Assembly: GCA_030704615.1 (NCBI GenBank)
Contig: CM060732.1
Span: 2,480,001-2,544,000, forward strand
Origin: Takakia lepidozioides
Taxonomy: Eukaryota > Streptophyta > Takakiopsida > Takakiales > Takakiaceae
Length of the DNA: 64,000 nt
Direction: 5' to 3'
Position numbers and translations under genes: made by a program. Positions 1-10,439 of the stretch are shown here, in pieces. A model generated the notes under the pieces. That model was given only the letters and a program-made list of their open reading frames with translations. It ran no database searches and was not told the origin of the DNA. Every line of letters starts with the position of its first letter. Within the stretch, counting starts at the first letter, position 1.

Positions 1-283
1 TTGCAGCCAGAGCAGCAATGATTTTGTCTTGAATGTCTTTGTCAGCGAGTGGGGCAAGTGCCGCGGCGTTGTCGTTAAGGTTTCTCAAAACAACTTCATC
101 GAATGGTGTGTCCTGTTTTGGCAGATCGAGGTACCACCCACAGTCTCTGAAGTGCGCCCTGCTCCAGTCTCTGGCAATACCAGCCATGTACATTGTCTTG
201 TCATTGGAGGGGTCAGCCCACGAGTTGATGAAGTCTGGGTCATCGCTAAGGTACTTTCCTGGTATGAGGACATGATACATATA
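1..283 (-). CDS. Unidentified exon, open at the left window edge
   Basis: Read on the minus strand, this stretch is open for about 94 codons and leaves the window at base 1. The peptide has ordinary globular-protein composition (motifs such as YHVLIPGKY, NSWADPSND, ARDWSRAHF, a C-terminal DKDIQDKIIAALAA helix) and no low complexity. It is not a reading through the neighbouring palindromes. The frame stays open upstream past 363, so the 5' limit is uncertain; it may begin at a splice acceptor. I do not recognise the family. It lies downstream of the accessory pseudogene of locus A on the same strand and could be another gene of that element or an unrelated gene. Coding nature is an inference from composition. 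Confidence 0.45.
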
Positions 284-404
284 CCCGAATGACACACACA
301 CCCAAAATCCAGACAGTCGATCGATCTGATCAGAACACAGATCACACATCACGAGAAGTGTATTGGCATGCAGGTCAGTAACACTGATAAACCAACGTTT
401 GAAA

Positions 405-1175
405 GCCCGATTCAACATTGCATTGACGCAATGTTGATTCGAGCTGAAATGGGAAACACCAAATTTGGAGAACTACACTTTCAACAAGCACGTACGAGAG
501 GGAAAGCCCATTATCCTAAAACATCTCATGCACAACATTGGAACCCCAATCAACCTTGCATTGACGCAAAGAAGATTGGCGGATACACCTATGATAATGT
601 AGCATTGAAAGAGACAGTGCTTGGCAACGGAATTCAACATTGCGTCAACGCAAGGTTGTTTTCATTAACAGAGGAAATGGAAAACAGTGATTGAAAACCA
701 CCATCCGAATATCTGCTGGTATGGATATTCAACCTTGCGTTGACGCAAGGTTGAATTCCTCTGCTGAAACACCTGTCCAAGGTATTTTTGATAACCTTAA
801 CTTTCCTACAATTGTATGGAAATCGGGGTATTTTGGTGGGATTAATCTAGCAATCCATACCGTCAAACAACGTTGCATCAACGCAAGGCTGTTTGATGGT
901 AGAGTGTAAGCTCTAAACAGCATTTCAAACAGACTCCAAACTGACTTTAAGTTCATCCTGGCAGCATTGCAACTGGAAACCACCAAAAAAACAGCCCAAG
1001 AACACAGGAAAACCTACACAGCCAGGCCCTTCATCAACCTTGCGTTAATGCAAGGTTGATTTGCCTGTCAATTTTTGCCCTTTCACATGCAGAATAATGA
1101 CCTCATTGGATACCATGAAAGTGAAACCAAAACAAAGGGATATAAGCTTGCGTTAACGCAATGTTGCTCAGCTGC
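405..1175. repeat. Array A, left block: seven spaced palindromes with TTGCGT-TG-ACGCAA core
   Basis: Seven imperfect palindromes of about 24-26 bp lie near 414, 547, 633, 730, 868, 1033 and 1145. The best form reads CAACCTTGCGT, then TG, then ACGCAAGGTTG. The two-base centre is TG in some units and CA in others (for example 633 and 868), so units are inserted in either orientation. Spacers of about 65-140 bp are not clearly related to one another. Short open frames across this block simply translate the palindrome as QPCVDARL-like peptides and are not genes. A second block lies at 3048-3636, on the other side of the accessory pseudogene. Confidence 0.85.
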
Positions 1176-1403
1176 ACGTCCAGAGCCTTCAGAGCTCCCT
1201 GAAAACCTCCGAATTCGCAGTTTTACATGGAAAAAACGAAACAAGAATACAGAAACATACACTTCAAGTACCAGAATTGTTTCTTGGAGGTCACACCTGT
1301 ACAACACTCGTTTCATTGATTGCTCGCTGTTGTACTGGTTTTTGAATTCGTAGGACCTGGAGATTCTTTTTTCTCTCTCAAACTCCCTGAAAAAACAGTT
1401 GTT

Positions 1404-2976
1404 CTAGACAGCGAGCTTCCATCTCCTGATATAGGCCTTCAGTGTGATCCGGGGGCAAGACATCTGGATTTTGTAGTCTGCCATTGACTCCCCAAGTGCA
1501 GCCACCGCTCGTTTTTCCAACTGCAGCAAGAAAGACCATAAGAATTGTGGAGAGAGCACGGAGCAGCACAACCATTTGAAAATGGTTTTGTGGAAACTTT
1601 ACCTGGCTCCAGAAGGTTGCTTTGTGTAGCCACTGGTCGAATGTGTGGTCGCTAATAACTTTTATTGCTTGTGTCTTCGAGTCCCTCTCAGGAGATGGGA
1701 ACATGTTGGTGTCTCTCACAAGTGGATCGGAATTCCAGATCTCCAACCACCTGATTTTGGTTGCATTGTCCAACATTGAAATGGAAAGGTGATGCAGTTT
1801 CTCTTGGGTCATCTCTGGCTTTGAGCCATACTTGTCATAATGTGCTTTCACTTGTTCCAGAAATTCCGTGCCAAGACTTGGATCTGCTATGCGGATTTGT
1901 TTGTCGAATGCACTCATGAGGTTTTTCCTTTGATTGTTCATCTCAAATTTCATTATGTCCTCAAGCCTAGTAGCAGACCTCTGCTCTTCTGTGTGGGAAG
2001 CATAGTACTCTGCTTTCGCCTTCAAACCAGTTTATGCTATTTCTTGCTGCATACATTACAGGGAGAAAGAATCAAACATTGCCGTTTCTTGATAAAATTT
2101 GCAGTAACAACAATCAAACAGATATCAAGAAGCTTACCGGGTATATGTAGTCAAGAAAAGCCTCCCTTGTCAGGCTGTACCATGTGCTTGTCTTCTTTTC
2201 AGCACACCTCTTCATCTGCTGAGGACTGAGCACGTTCGTGAATGACTCCAGTGGCATCAGCCCTATCTTCTGGATACGGAATAGAGTGTGGCAGAGATTT
2301 GTCGTCACATGGGAGGTTTCATTGGACCTGGAAAAACCTTCAACTCATAAGATGATTTCTAATTGTGCAAATGCAGATCGGAACGGGAACAATGTTGGTA
2401 ACTTACTTGTTTATGTCGTGCATGGCTGTCAAGAGCTGCGTGACACGTCCTTTGTGGTCGAGTACCATGGAAACCACGCTCCAATGCCATTCGATCTCGT
2501 CCGAGTGCAAGCTTGAAATGTAATCCATCCAGGCTTGTCTATGGTTCTTATCCTAGACAAAAAACATCTTTCCCATAAAACGCTTTTGTGGAGGCCTTTT
2601 TGGACAGCTTGAACTCAAACTCCATGTTTACATCCCGCCAGCATGCATCCCAACTTTGCTCTATCTCCTATGTTACAAGACACTCCTCTCCTTTCGTGTT
2701 CACAGTGGATACATAGAACACAGCAGATCCCTTAACATAGCCGTGAACAAAATCGTTCTTCAACTTCGTGATGTCGTTCCTCAATGCGGGTCAAACCGCG
2801 GGCATGGAGATCATCCTGCATAGTGGGATAACCAGGTTTCCGCCGGGAACCTCCATCGACAGAATCACCTACAAGGAGTTCACTTTCTGCCCACCCATAA
2901 CCTCCTCGGCCTTGTCTTCATAGTGTCCCTCAAATGACTCCTCCTCACCATCACCTTCTGCCTCTTCCGCATCTCC
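1404..2976 (-). pseudogene. Four-exon accessory gene of locus A, broken
   Basis: The minus strand gives four exons: about 2976-2407, 2327-2138, 2019-1603 and 1520-1404. Junctions use GTAAGT/CCAG, GTAAGC/GAAG and GTAAAG/TGCAG. Phases agree at every junction (phase 2, then 0, then 0), and the last exon ends in TAG at 1404-1406. The product starts with a Glu/Asp-rich stretch and continues as a mixed-charge protein ending IRRWKLAV. I do not recognise a domain. Exon 1 carries stops TAG, TGA, TAG and TAG and one apparent T insertion in a T-run near 2570, so the copy is dead. Palindrome blocks flank it on both sides, which suggests it belongs to element A. A role as mudrB/VANC-like accessory protein is speculative. 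Confidence 0.6.
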
Positions 2977-3047
2977 CCCCACGGATTTCCTTTTTATTTA
3001 CCTCTGCACAGAATGAATATCCCTGTGAGTGACAGATTGAGCTCCCA

Positions 3048-3636
3048 TGGATCTACCTTGCGTTGACGCAAGGTGGATTGATGGGGATGCAGCTTAGTCT
3101 GAAATGCATACTGCAACAGTCCATTGAACCAACTAAATGCTTTGCGTTGACGCAGGGTTCTTTTGGTGGCTTCAGATAATCGACTTTCCCTACTTTGCCT
3201 TTCCTGGTGCGAGACTTCAGATGCAGAGAGTGGCATCAGAATCAGCCTCGCGTCAACGCAAGGTTGATTCGAGTGCTGAATCTGCTTCATGTAACCTTCA
3301 TAAACAAACGCTTTGGAGGTCGACATCAACCTTGCGTTGACGCAAGGTTGCTAAGGAGCTCTCAGATTGGTGTTCAACAAACACAAAAATCACATGGAAA
3401 GGCACATTGCAACTTATGGTTTCTTCTTGGCACTGTATGATGCATCGGGAGCATTCAACAGTTCCATGGCTGCCAGGCGTTTAGGGTTTGTGGGATTGAA
3501 CAGAAAAGGCACACGAATCAACCTCACGTCAACGCAAGGTTGATTCGAGTGCAGCATCTGCACTCGTTTCATACCCAGAACATACACTGTGGATGTCGAC
3601 ATCAACCTTGCGTTGACGCAAGGTTGATGTCGACCT
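3048..3636. repeat. Array A, right block: six palindromes with the same core
   Basis: Units lie near 3054, 3137, 3243, 3326, 3517 and 3600, about 83-190 bp apart. The units at 3326 and 3600 are nearly perfect (CAACCTTGCGT TG ACGCAAGGTTG); the others have 1-4 mismatches. Units at 3243 and 3517 carry the CA centre, and both are followed by a similar TTCGAGTGC tail. In part of this block the minus strand also shows repeated exon-like peptides (MEKLNASGGSSSAKKK near 3690-3735 and MELLNAPDASYSAKKK near 3417-3470). The array may therefore have grown by duplicating a unit that contained a short coding segment of the adjoining small gene. Confidence 0.8.
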
Positions 3637-3750
3637 CTCTGATGAGCAGACAAAAAAAAGGATAAAGGATTAATAGTCACCTCCAGTTTCTTCTTTGCAC
3701 TTGATGATCCTCCTGAGGCATTCAACTTTTCCATGGGGTCTGGAGGCAGC

Positions 3751-4131
3751 TTACTTCCAAGGAGGTCCCGGTGGTGCGAAACAACGGTAGACAATAATGG
3801 TCTCTGTGTCCATCTCTCCTCCCTGCTCTCTCAAGACCTGGTTCTCCACTCGCAGTTCTTCCTCCCGAGCCCAGCTGACTTCCTTGTCCTCCCCCCCTTC
3901 AATTGGAGGTTGCTCTTTGGTCGCCTCCGGGATCACTTGAAGACCTTCCTCTCCAAACAGTGGTTGCAGAATCGGGTTTTGGCGTTCGTCCTCATCTCCG
4001 CCGGAGGGTTCCTCTCCCATTATAAGTTCCCGTCTCGCCTTCCTCATCCTCTCCTTAGCGCGTACCCTTTGCTTGTTTGATGTGAAGTAAAGTGTTCTTC
4101 GACATTTTCTTCTCCCTCGGGATATGGTCAC
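3751..4131 (-). CDS. Small basic/acidic protein gene of locus A (exon)
   Basis: This minus-strand frame starts with a strongly basic segment (RGRRKCRRTLYFTSN, then RVRAKERMRKARREL) and becomes acidic (GGDEDERQ, EGGEDKEV), ending in a predicted helical EEELRVENQVLREQ segment. There is no in-frame ATG at the head, so an upstream exon is likely, perhaps joined at CTGTAG near 4137. The frame downstream of about 3790 probably continues by splicing into the SSSAKKK segments near 3700. The LYFTS block is shared with the minus-strand ORF at 47119-47406 in locus C. In both loci the gene diverges from the transposase, with 0.7-0.9 kb between. The function is unknown; the basic head could bind nucleic acid. 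Confidence 0.55.
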   Translation of the reverse strand: MTISRGRRKCRRTLYFTSNKQRVRAKERMRKARRELIMGEEPSGGDEDERQNPILQPLFGEEGLQVIPEATKEQPPIEGGEDKEVSWAREEELRVENQVLREQGGEMDTETIIVYRCFAPPGPPWK

Positions 4132-4823
4132 CGTCTCTACAGAATCCAGGGTTGCAAAGACAATATGAAGAAGAAGGAAAAAAGGGGGCTACGGTGGGTT
4201 CAGCGCAAGGCCTTCCACGCCAAGATGATCGCTCGGAACGACCTGTGTGCCACATGCTCATTCCACATGCATGGCGAACACGTGTCCATCTAACCGTTAT
4301 GTATATCTCCGGAAATCATTTTTTTCTCATCCACCGAAATTCGTTCGGGTCCACCTCTCATCCGAAAAAGTTCATTGTTGAGTAATAGCTTTTGGGATGT
4401 TTCAGAGGAATGTGAAGTATATACAGTTGTACAGCGGTGCAGGTGCCGTTAAAATTGAATGGAAATGGGCATCTCATCTGGAATCTCTGACATGACAGGC
4501 AAATGGCAGCTCTGTTAGTGAATCTTGCTGAGTTGGTTGTCCGATGCACTAGTGGGGCACCTCTGGGAAAACAGTTGCATTCTTTGATTAGGGCTGACAT
4601 TATCCACTCCACATTTGGGCAATCTACGACCGTCCACTTGGTTCGCATGGGCACACATTTCTACGATGTGCCGAACCGCGTTAGGAGACCTGCAAGCGGG
4701 TGCGACACCTGCAACTGTGTGTAAGGACATCATCTATACAGCCAAAAAACTCCGCTCTAGTACAACCTGCAATCAGAAGCAACGTCGGACTGTGAACTGT
4801 TCGTTTTGAAGCAACATTGACAG
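4132..4823. promoter_or_regulatory. Divergent intergenic region of locus A
   Basis: About 690 bp separates the heads of the small minus-strand gene and the plus-strand transposase, so promoters for both probably lie here. I see no convincing TATA box, palindrome of the array type or other signal that I can place. Short ORFs here look like chance. The equivalent region in locus C is 47407-48278. Confidence 0.3.
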
Positions 4824-5937
4824 ATGGCCTCCCCGCCCATAGGCTCCCTTGACGCGGACTTCTTCAGTGAGGACCACCCTGTCCCCTTTTCTTACGAGGG
4901 GGAAGATGACGGTTTTGCGGTGGTGCATGAACACGTGCTCGCAATGCAGTTTCGGTTGGAAAATGGAACTCTATTCCTTGAAAGGGAAGTGTACGATGCC
5001 AATGGAAAACTGCTCAAGTACGCGTTCCAGAAACCTTCGCATACTGCACCAACCACACAATGGAGAGTGACTCCAGGTAGATACAGGGTGCTCAGTGCTC
5101 CTCGGAGACAGTCTGCAGGATCGTTCGTTACTCCTGGCATGGCAGCATCAGTGGCCCAGGAGAAAACACCTGTGGTTGTCAAGAAGGAGTCAAGTACCGT
5201 TAACACTGTAGTTGAGCTTTCGGACTCATCCTCCGTTGACGCCTGTGAAATACCGCCCGTGGATCAGCCATGTCCACATCAGGAAGCAGATGTGGAGGAG
5301 ATCACCAGTGTCATTCCTAAACTGCAGGATTCAAGAGTGAGTTGAGGGGGATTGACTGGAGCACTTTCAATGTTCAGAGGGTGGCATTCTTGCCAGAATC
5401 TTTTGATGGTAATACTGTTTTTGAGCTGCCTCCTCCTGGTCGCGTTGGGGGCATTTCTAGTCTCATGGAAGGAATGGACAAAAAGCACGATGGGCACCCT
5501 TGGTGCCGCACAAAAACCTCCAATATTCACAACCACGACAACCTCATATTCAGGCGAACAGTCGGTAATGGGCACCTGAAATGCGAGAACATGAAATGCG
5601 GACACTTTGCATTGTCGGGTGTGCAAAACCAAAGCGAATGGGATGGTGTCAGTGAGAATCCATTCAAGCCTGGTGTGACACCTCCATACAGTAACACTTT
5701 TGTGTGCAAGTTCTGTAGGGTACCGCCTTGCTACCTTACAATGTGTGGCGCCAGAATGTACTATGTGGTGCATCGATTCAAAACCCTGACTAGAGCCTGT
5801 GTCCATTTCGGTTTTCACAACCACCTTGTGTCCAAGGGGGATTACAGGGAGAGCGTTGAGACAGTCTTGCGTCTGATAAGGCAAGAGTTGGATACTAATC
5901 CAACTGGAACCACATCTGCAATTGCCATGGGGGATGT
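4824..5937 (+). pseudogene. MULE-like transposase of locus A, N-terminal half only
   Basis: ATG at 4824 opens a frame homologous to the transposase of locus C (48279-51737). Shared blocks are DDGFAVVHE, REVYDANGK, a WRVTPGRYRVL block, an SDSSS acidic patch, EITSVIPKL, then MDKKHDGHPWCRTKTSNIHN and a Cys/His domain (FVCKFCRVPPCY, ARMYYVVHRFKTLTRACVH, then HxH). A short deletion near 5325-5340 shifts the frame, so the second part is read from about 5330. The copy stops where the 181-bp tandem repeat begins, at about 5938. The DDE core and SWIM finger seen in C and B2 are therefore missing. The Cys/His region probably corresponds to the DNA-binding zinc domain usual in MULE transposases (inference). 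Confidence 0.7.
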
Positions 5938-5938
5938 G

Positions 5939-6705
5939 TCAAGCCATAGCACACCACAATTGGAGCAATTGGCAAGAACATAGGCCCATTTGAGTACCTG
6001 AACGTCCGGAAACTTGAACAACAAGTGCAGACTTGTTGGGGGCCAGACCACAACCCCTTAAATCTCTGGAGGCCATAATATGTTGATCACACTAGTTGTG
6101 AGAAATTCTCCAAGCCATAGCACACCACAATTGGAGCAACTGGTAAGGAGATAGGCCCATCTGAATAGTTGAACGTCCGGAAACTTGAACTACAAGTGCA
6201 GATCTGTTGGGGGCTAGACCACAACCCCTTGAGAAAATTCAAAGCTCAGGAGGCCATCATAACTTGATCACACTAGTTTTTAGAAATTTTTCAAGCCATA
6301 GCACACCACAATTGGAGCAATTGACAAGGAGATAGGCCCATCTGAATAGTTGAACGTCCGGAAACTTGAACTACAAATACAGATCTGTTGGGGGCCAGAC
6401 CATAACCCCTTAAGAAAATTCAGAGCTCAGGAGGCCACCATAACTTGATCACACTAGTTGTTATAAATGTTTCAAGCCATAGCACACACAAATTGGAGCA
6501 ATTGGCAAGGAGATAGGGCCATCTGAGTACCAGAACGTCCGAAAACTTGAACAACAAGTGCAGACCTGTTGGGGGCCAGACCACAACCCCTTAAGAAAAT
6601 TCAGAGCTCAGGAGGCCACCATAACTTGATCACACTAGTTTTTAGAAATGTTTCAAGCCATAGCACACCACAATTGGAGAAATTGGCAAGAAGAGAGGCC
6701 TATTT
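5939..6705. repeat. Tandem repeat, about 181-bp unit, 4.3 copies
   Basis: The phrase CAAGCCATAGCACACCACAA recurs at about 5939, 6111, 6292, 6472 and 6653, giving periods of 171, 181, 180 and 181 bp. Each unit also contains GAACGTCCGGAAACTTGAAC and GTTGGGGGCCAGACCACAAC. The first unit abuts the truncated transposase of locus A, and its first bases supply the last codons of that frame. No gene is visible in it. Confidence 0.9.
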
Positions 6706-6755
6706 GAGCAAAGTGATACCAATCACTGTTGTATAGGCAACCACTCATGAGCGAC

Positions 6756-7264
6756 CACTAGAATAATGGTTCCAATTACTGCAGTGTCTTTCACCACCCA
6801 CTCTCCACCACTGTCAAAGTGGTATAAATCAATGAGGTGTCTTTAACCACTCAAGATCAACGTGCACTGTCCCCGTCCACGTGGAATATTATATTTATTA
6901 ATTAAAATAGATTTCCAAATCATAAATCATAAATAAAATTTGAATTATTACATGTGGAGTAGCAAGTGGTTTCAACCACTTCCCATCACTGAGGTGTCTA
7001 TAACCACTCACAATGTACCACTGCACTCGTCCATGTGGAATATTATATTTATTAATTAAAAAAATATTACCAAATTAAAATATATATATATATATTACGC
7101 TTGGACTACTGAGTGGTTGAAACCACTTCCAACCACTGTTTGTGATGCCACCATGGCATTTCATCGGGATTAACCACTGACAAGTGGTTACTAGTGGTTT
7201 ATAGAGCGGGAAAAGACAATAGTGGTTAAAGGGCCAGTGGTTATTCCGCGTTTTTCTTCTAGTG
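6756..7264. mobile_element. Non-autonomous CACTA-like element (tentative)
   Basis: The left end reads CACTAGAATAATGG. The right end, read inward on the minus strand, is CACTAGAAGAAAAACGCGG, close to the usual plant CACTA end. The interior is AT-rich and non-coding, with many ACCACT/AGTGGTTA motifs on both strands, as in subterminal repeats of CACTA elements. Flanking trinucleotides are gac and gag, so a clean 3-bp duplication is not seen and the left boundary could be wrong. It lies against the old Ty3 fragment starting at 7,265. Confidence 0.45.
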
Positions 7265-7563
7265 GAGTGAGAACGAGCACATGATCATGGGGTGCAAACA
7301 CCCATGGCAGATGTGGGATGAGATGCGGAAAGAGAGAGTCATTGGATCTCTCAACGAGCAATATGAGGAGTGGGGAGAGCCATACAGGGAGGATCAGTTG
7401 GAGGCCAAGGTGGTCAAGGCTCTTGAAGAGGTTGAGGATGTTTCTTTTGCGGAGGATGTTCTCAAGGTGGCTATGGTGGAGCAAGTGGAGGCTACGCCAC
7501 AGTTAGGGCGGGCGGATAAGGCCCAAGAGGTTGCTATCTAGCAACCAAATGATGCGTCTCCTA
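7265..7563 (+). pseudogene. Ty3/gypsy polyprotein fragment, part left of the B1 insertion
   Basis: The frame from 7281 (MIMGCKHPWQMWDEMR, then an acidic helical stretch) ends at TAG 7539. The sequence then runs to the B1 insertion at 7564-7571. Removing B1 with one copy of its 8-bp duplication joins this DNA directly to 12844, where the Ty3 polyprotein continues toward reverse transcriptase. It is therefore the upstream part of one old element. The region has no recognisable catalytic motif. Confidence 0.55.
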
Positions 7564-7571
7564 CCTCCAAG
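7564..7571. repeat. 8-bp target-site duplication of B1, left copy
   Basis: CCTCCAAG at 7564-7571 is repeated at 12836-12843 immediately outside the other end of B1. Both flanks belong to the same Ty3 fragment, which confirms insertion by transposition with an 8-bp stagger. Confidence 0.85.
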
Positions 7572-7592
7572 GAGGTTAGCTATTTCATGAGC
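7572..7592 (+). repeat. B1 left terminal inverted repeat
   Basis: GAGGTTA followed by GCTATTTCATGAGC. The last 14 bases match the right end (12815-12835, reverse complement) and both ends of B2 exactly. Confidence 0.8.
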
Positions 7593-7960
7593 ATGAGCGG
7601 CATGAGCGGCATGAGCGGAGTAGTAAGACAATCGGTTTTCATGAGCAGAAGTACAAATTTCGAAAATAAAAAAAATAAAAAAAACATTAATTTAATACAA
7701 TGTGTCAGGAAAAACAAATATATTATTCGGCCCCTTGAAGGGAAAATTGTAGTTTTGACAGTTGTGCTCATGATATTTCGTCTTCCGCTCATGCCAATTC
7801 CCAGCGACATGTGCAAATATGGCGCCGAATTTCGCGGTAATAGGGTCCGTAACCTGAAAAACGGCGACGTATTTCGCGGTAATAGGTCTCTCTGGCGAAA
7901 AATGGTGCCGAATTCCGCGGCTATAGGTCCCCTCATGACAGGTAATTCGGCGCCATTTTT

Positions 7961-9039
7961 GTTCCCCCTCGCCAATTTGTGACAATGGGAACCAACGTGT
8001 ATGCAAGCTCGGGTGAGGTCAGGGAAACGGTGCAACACATAGAATTGCTTGGCATTACAAACAGACATGCAGTGTGGTGGTTCTTTGCAATGCGCACACT
8101 TAAATGTGGAGTTCGGAACCTTCTCCTGAGCTCGAAATGGTTGATGAGCTGTGCCTGTCCAATCGGTCTCGTTCCTGCGACCTCTGGATTTAAAGTGGAA
8201 GCAAGTTGGGGAGAAACACCGCAACGCGCCCGCACAAACAACGTAGCGCACCCGCACACCATCGAGCATCTTCATGCTGGTGGTTTTGGTAACGCACAAA
8301 GGATGACCGTCATGTTTTCTATCCATATCTGTCAACATTCCGGACGCCCTCGAGTAGTCCGCCCGAGGAGGGAAGATATTACCGTCGACGTCGGCGGGAA
8401 GGCATGTAACCGATTTAATTGCGAACTTGCTGTAGTCCAGCCCGGCCAGCTCCGACCGGTGTCCCTCCAGGTGAAGCCCTCGCAGAATTTCAAGAATAGA
8501 TCGAACTGCGGTGCTCGTGCTGGGAATATGCCTCCTCCACAAACGTCCATTGAGGACTTGCCTGATCTCCAGGATGACCTCGGAACTTCCATGACCTCGT
8601 CTGAGTCGGACAGGTTGTGAACAACCCGGTTCTCGCTCGTCTTCATGGATGGGTTCGGCTCTGGATTTACTTCGTTGCGGACTTCTCTCTTTGAGGTAGC
8701 CACTCTCTGATTCGCGGATTGTTTCGTGGAAGGCGCCTGGATAGAAGGTGCATTTGGCGGGCAAATGAAGTCCCCAACAGCCCCGTATATGACGCTGTCC
8801 GATGGTGGAACTCGCCATTCCCTGCCATCGCCGAAATCATCGTGGAGCACAACAATACTCTTGACAACAAGGCCGTTTGAGTCCTTCCTTTCCTCCTCCA
8901 AAAAAACCGACCCCGGTTTCAGGTGGTATCGAACGCACAGATATTTCTCCATCACCCGACAGATGTCCCCTCTGCACGGAAATGAAGCTCTATGCTCGTG
9001 AGGAGGGCAGTACACTGTAGCGCTCGGGTTTTCCGCCAT
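7961..9039 (-). pseudogene. B1 transposase, N-terminal half
   Basis: ATG at 9039 (minus) begins MAENPSATVYCPPHEH and runs through LCVRYHLKPGSVF, a GREWRVPPSD block and an SDSDEVMEVP acidic patch. These correspond to the start of the transposases of A and C. The frame then changes between about 8470 and 8540, either by an unrecognised intron or by a shift that B2 shares. It continues with LPADVDGNIFPP, MDRKHDGHPLCVTK and the Cys/His domain (FKCAHCKEPPHC, VLHRFPDLTRACIHVGSHCH). At 7960/7961 it breaks off and is joined to terminal non-coding DNA. Unlike B2, B1 has no 2-nt frameshift just after the start. Confidence 0.75.
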
Positions 9040-9289
9040 GGGAGATGTGCACACAAGACTGCCAGGCTGGCGTGCGGGGAAGCTCCCCGGTAGAAGGGGG
9101 ATGCAGCGATGGGAAGGAATGCGGTGCCGATTTGTCCGAGCGACGAAGCCTGATCCAAATCCAGGGAGCCAACTATCTCAAAAATCCAGAGTCAGAGTAT
9201 TAATGAACCTTGTCTCCGGAATGTGGCCCTTGGTCTTTGCGCAATAACTGCCAACGGTATGCAGTCAGAAAGTGGGGGGCCGTCCGGAT

Positions 9290-10330
9290 GATGTCGGCTG
9301 AAGGGGAGAAGCCGGCACCGTGCCGTCACATTACTACCCCCGAATGGAAATTCGGCACCCAATACCCAACAGGGGCCGCACGGATGAAGTCGTATGGGGC
9401 AGAGATGCCCGCACCTGTCCGACAGAAAACATCCCCCGGATGGAAATTCAGCGCCGAATTTCCATTCGGATCCACCCAAAGGAAGTCCTATCGGGGGGTC
9501 AAGCCGAAAACTGGCCGGCGCGTGTGCGACAGAGAATATCCCCTGGATGGACATTCGGCGCCGAATTTCCATCCAGGCCCCCGCAAAGCAAGTCGTGTCG
9601 AGGGGTCAGGCCGAAAACTGGCCGGCATAAAAACATCCCCAGATGGAAAAACGGCGCCGAATTTCCATCCGGGGCGGTTCGGATGCAATCGGGGAGGGGG
9701 GAGAGGCCGGCACCTGGCCGTCACATTTCAACCCCCGGACGGAAATTCGGCACCGAATATCCAACAAGGGACGCCCGGATGAAGTCGCCTCGGGCGTAGA
9801 GGCCGGCACGTGTTCGACAGAGAGCATCCCCTATATGGAGATTCGGCGCCGAATTTCCATCCGGGCCCCCCCAAAGGAAGTCGTGTCGGGGGGTCAGGCC
9901 GAAAACTGGCCGACGTAAAAACCTTCCCAGATGGAAAAACGGCGCCGAATTTCCATCCGGGGCCGTTCCAATGCAGTCAGGGAGGGGGGAGAGGCCGGCA
10001 CCTGGCCGTCATATTTCAACCCCCGGACGGAAATTCGGCACCGAATATCCAACAGAGCGGCGGAGAGGCCGGCACCTCTCCGACAGAGACCATCCCCCGG
10101 ATGGAAATTCGGCGCCGAATTTCCATCGGGGCCCCCTCAAAGGAAGTCGTAAAAACCTCCCAGAATGGAAAAACGGCGCCGAATTTCCGTCCGAGGCTAT
10201 TCCGATTTGCCTCTAGCAGCGCCGAATTTCCGTCGGGGCCCCCTCAAAGGAAGTCGTAAAAACCTCCCAGAATGGAAAAACGGCGCCGAATTTACGTCCG
10301 AGGCTGTTCCGATTTGCCTCTAGCAGTCAA
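9290..10330. repeat. B1 array, subtype 1: GGAAATTCGGCGCCGAATTTCC-like palindromes
   Basis: The perfect palindrome AATTCGGCGCCGAATT within longer arms recurs about every 95-130 bp. The arms often read GATGGAAATTC on one side and GAATTTCCATC on the other. Spacer DNA repeats GCCGAAAACTGGCCGGC and GAGAGGCCGGCACC. Long ORFs on both strands (for example 9210-9782) only translate the repeat. The matching block in B2 is 39430-40560. Confidence 0.9.
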
Positions 10331-10439
10331 GGATTCCAAGAAAAACGTGTCTACAAGTGCACTTCAACCACAAAACAAACAGTTAGGTTTGTTTTTCTCC
10401 GAAAAATCAATCGGACACGCTCAGAATTACCTGCAGGAA

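Noticed and set aside
85-345. The 86-aa minus-strand ORF at the left edge as the gene.
   Set aside because: Another minus-strand frame over the same DNA is open to the edge and has far better protein-like composition.
368-909. ORFs across array A with repeated QPCVDARL peptides.
   Set aside because: They are translations of the palindrome, occur on both strands and lose frame between units.
405-3636. Array A looks like spaced CRISPR repeats.
   Set aside because: The setting is eukaryotic with introns and LTR elements, the units are full palindromes in both orientations, spacing varies from about 80 to 190 bp, and there is no cas gene.
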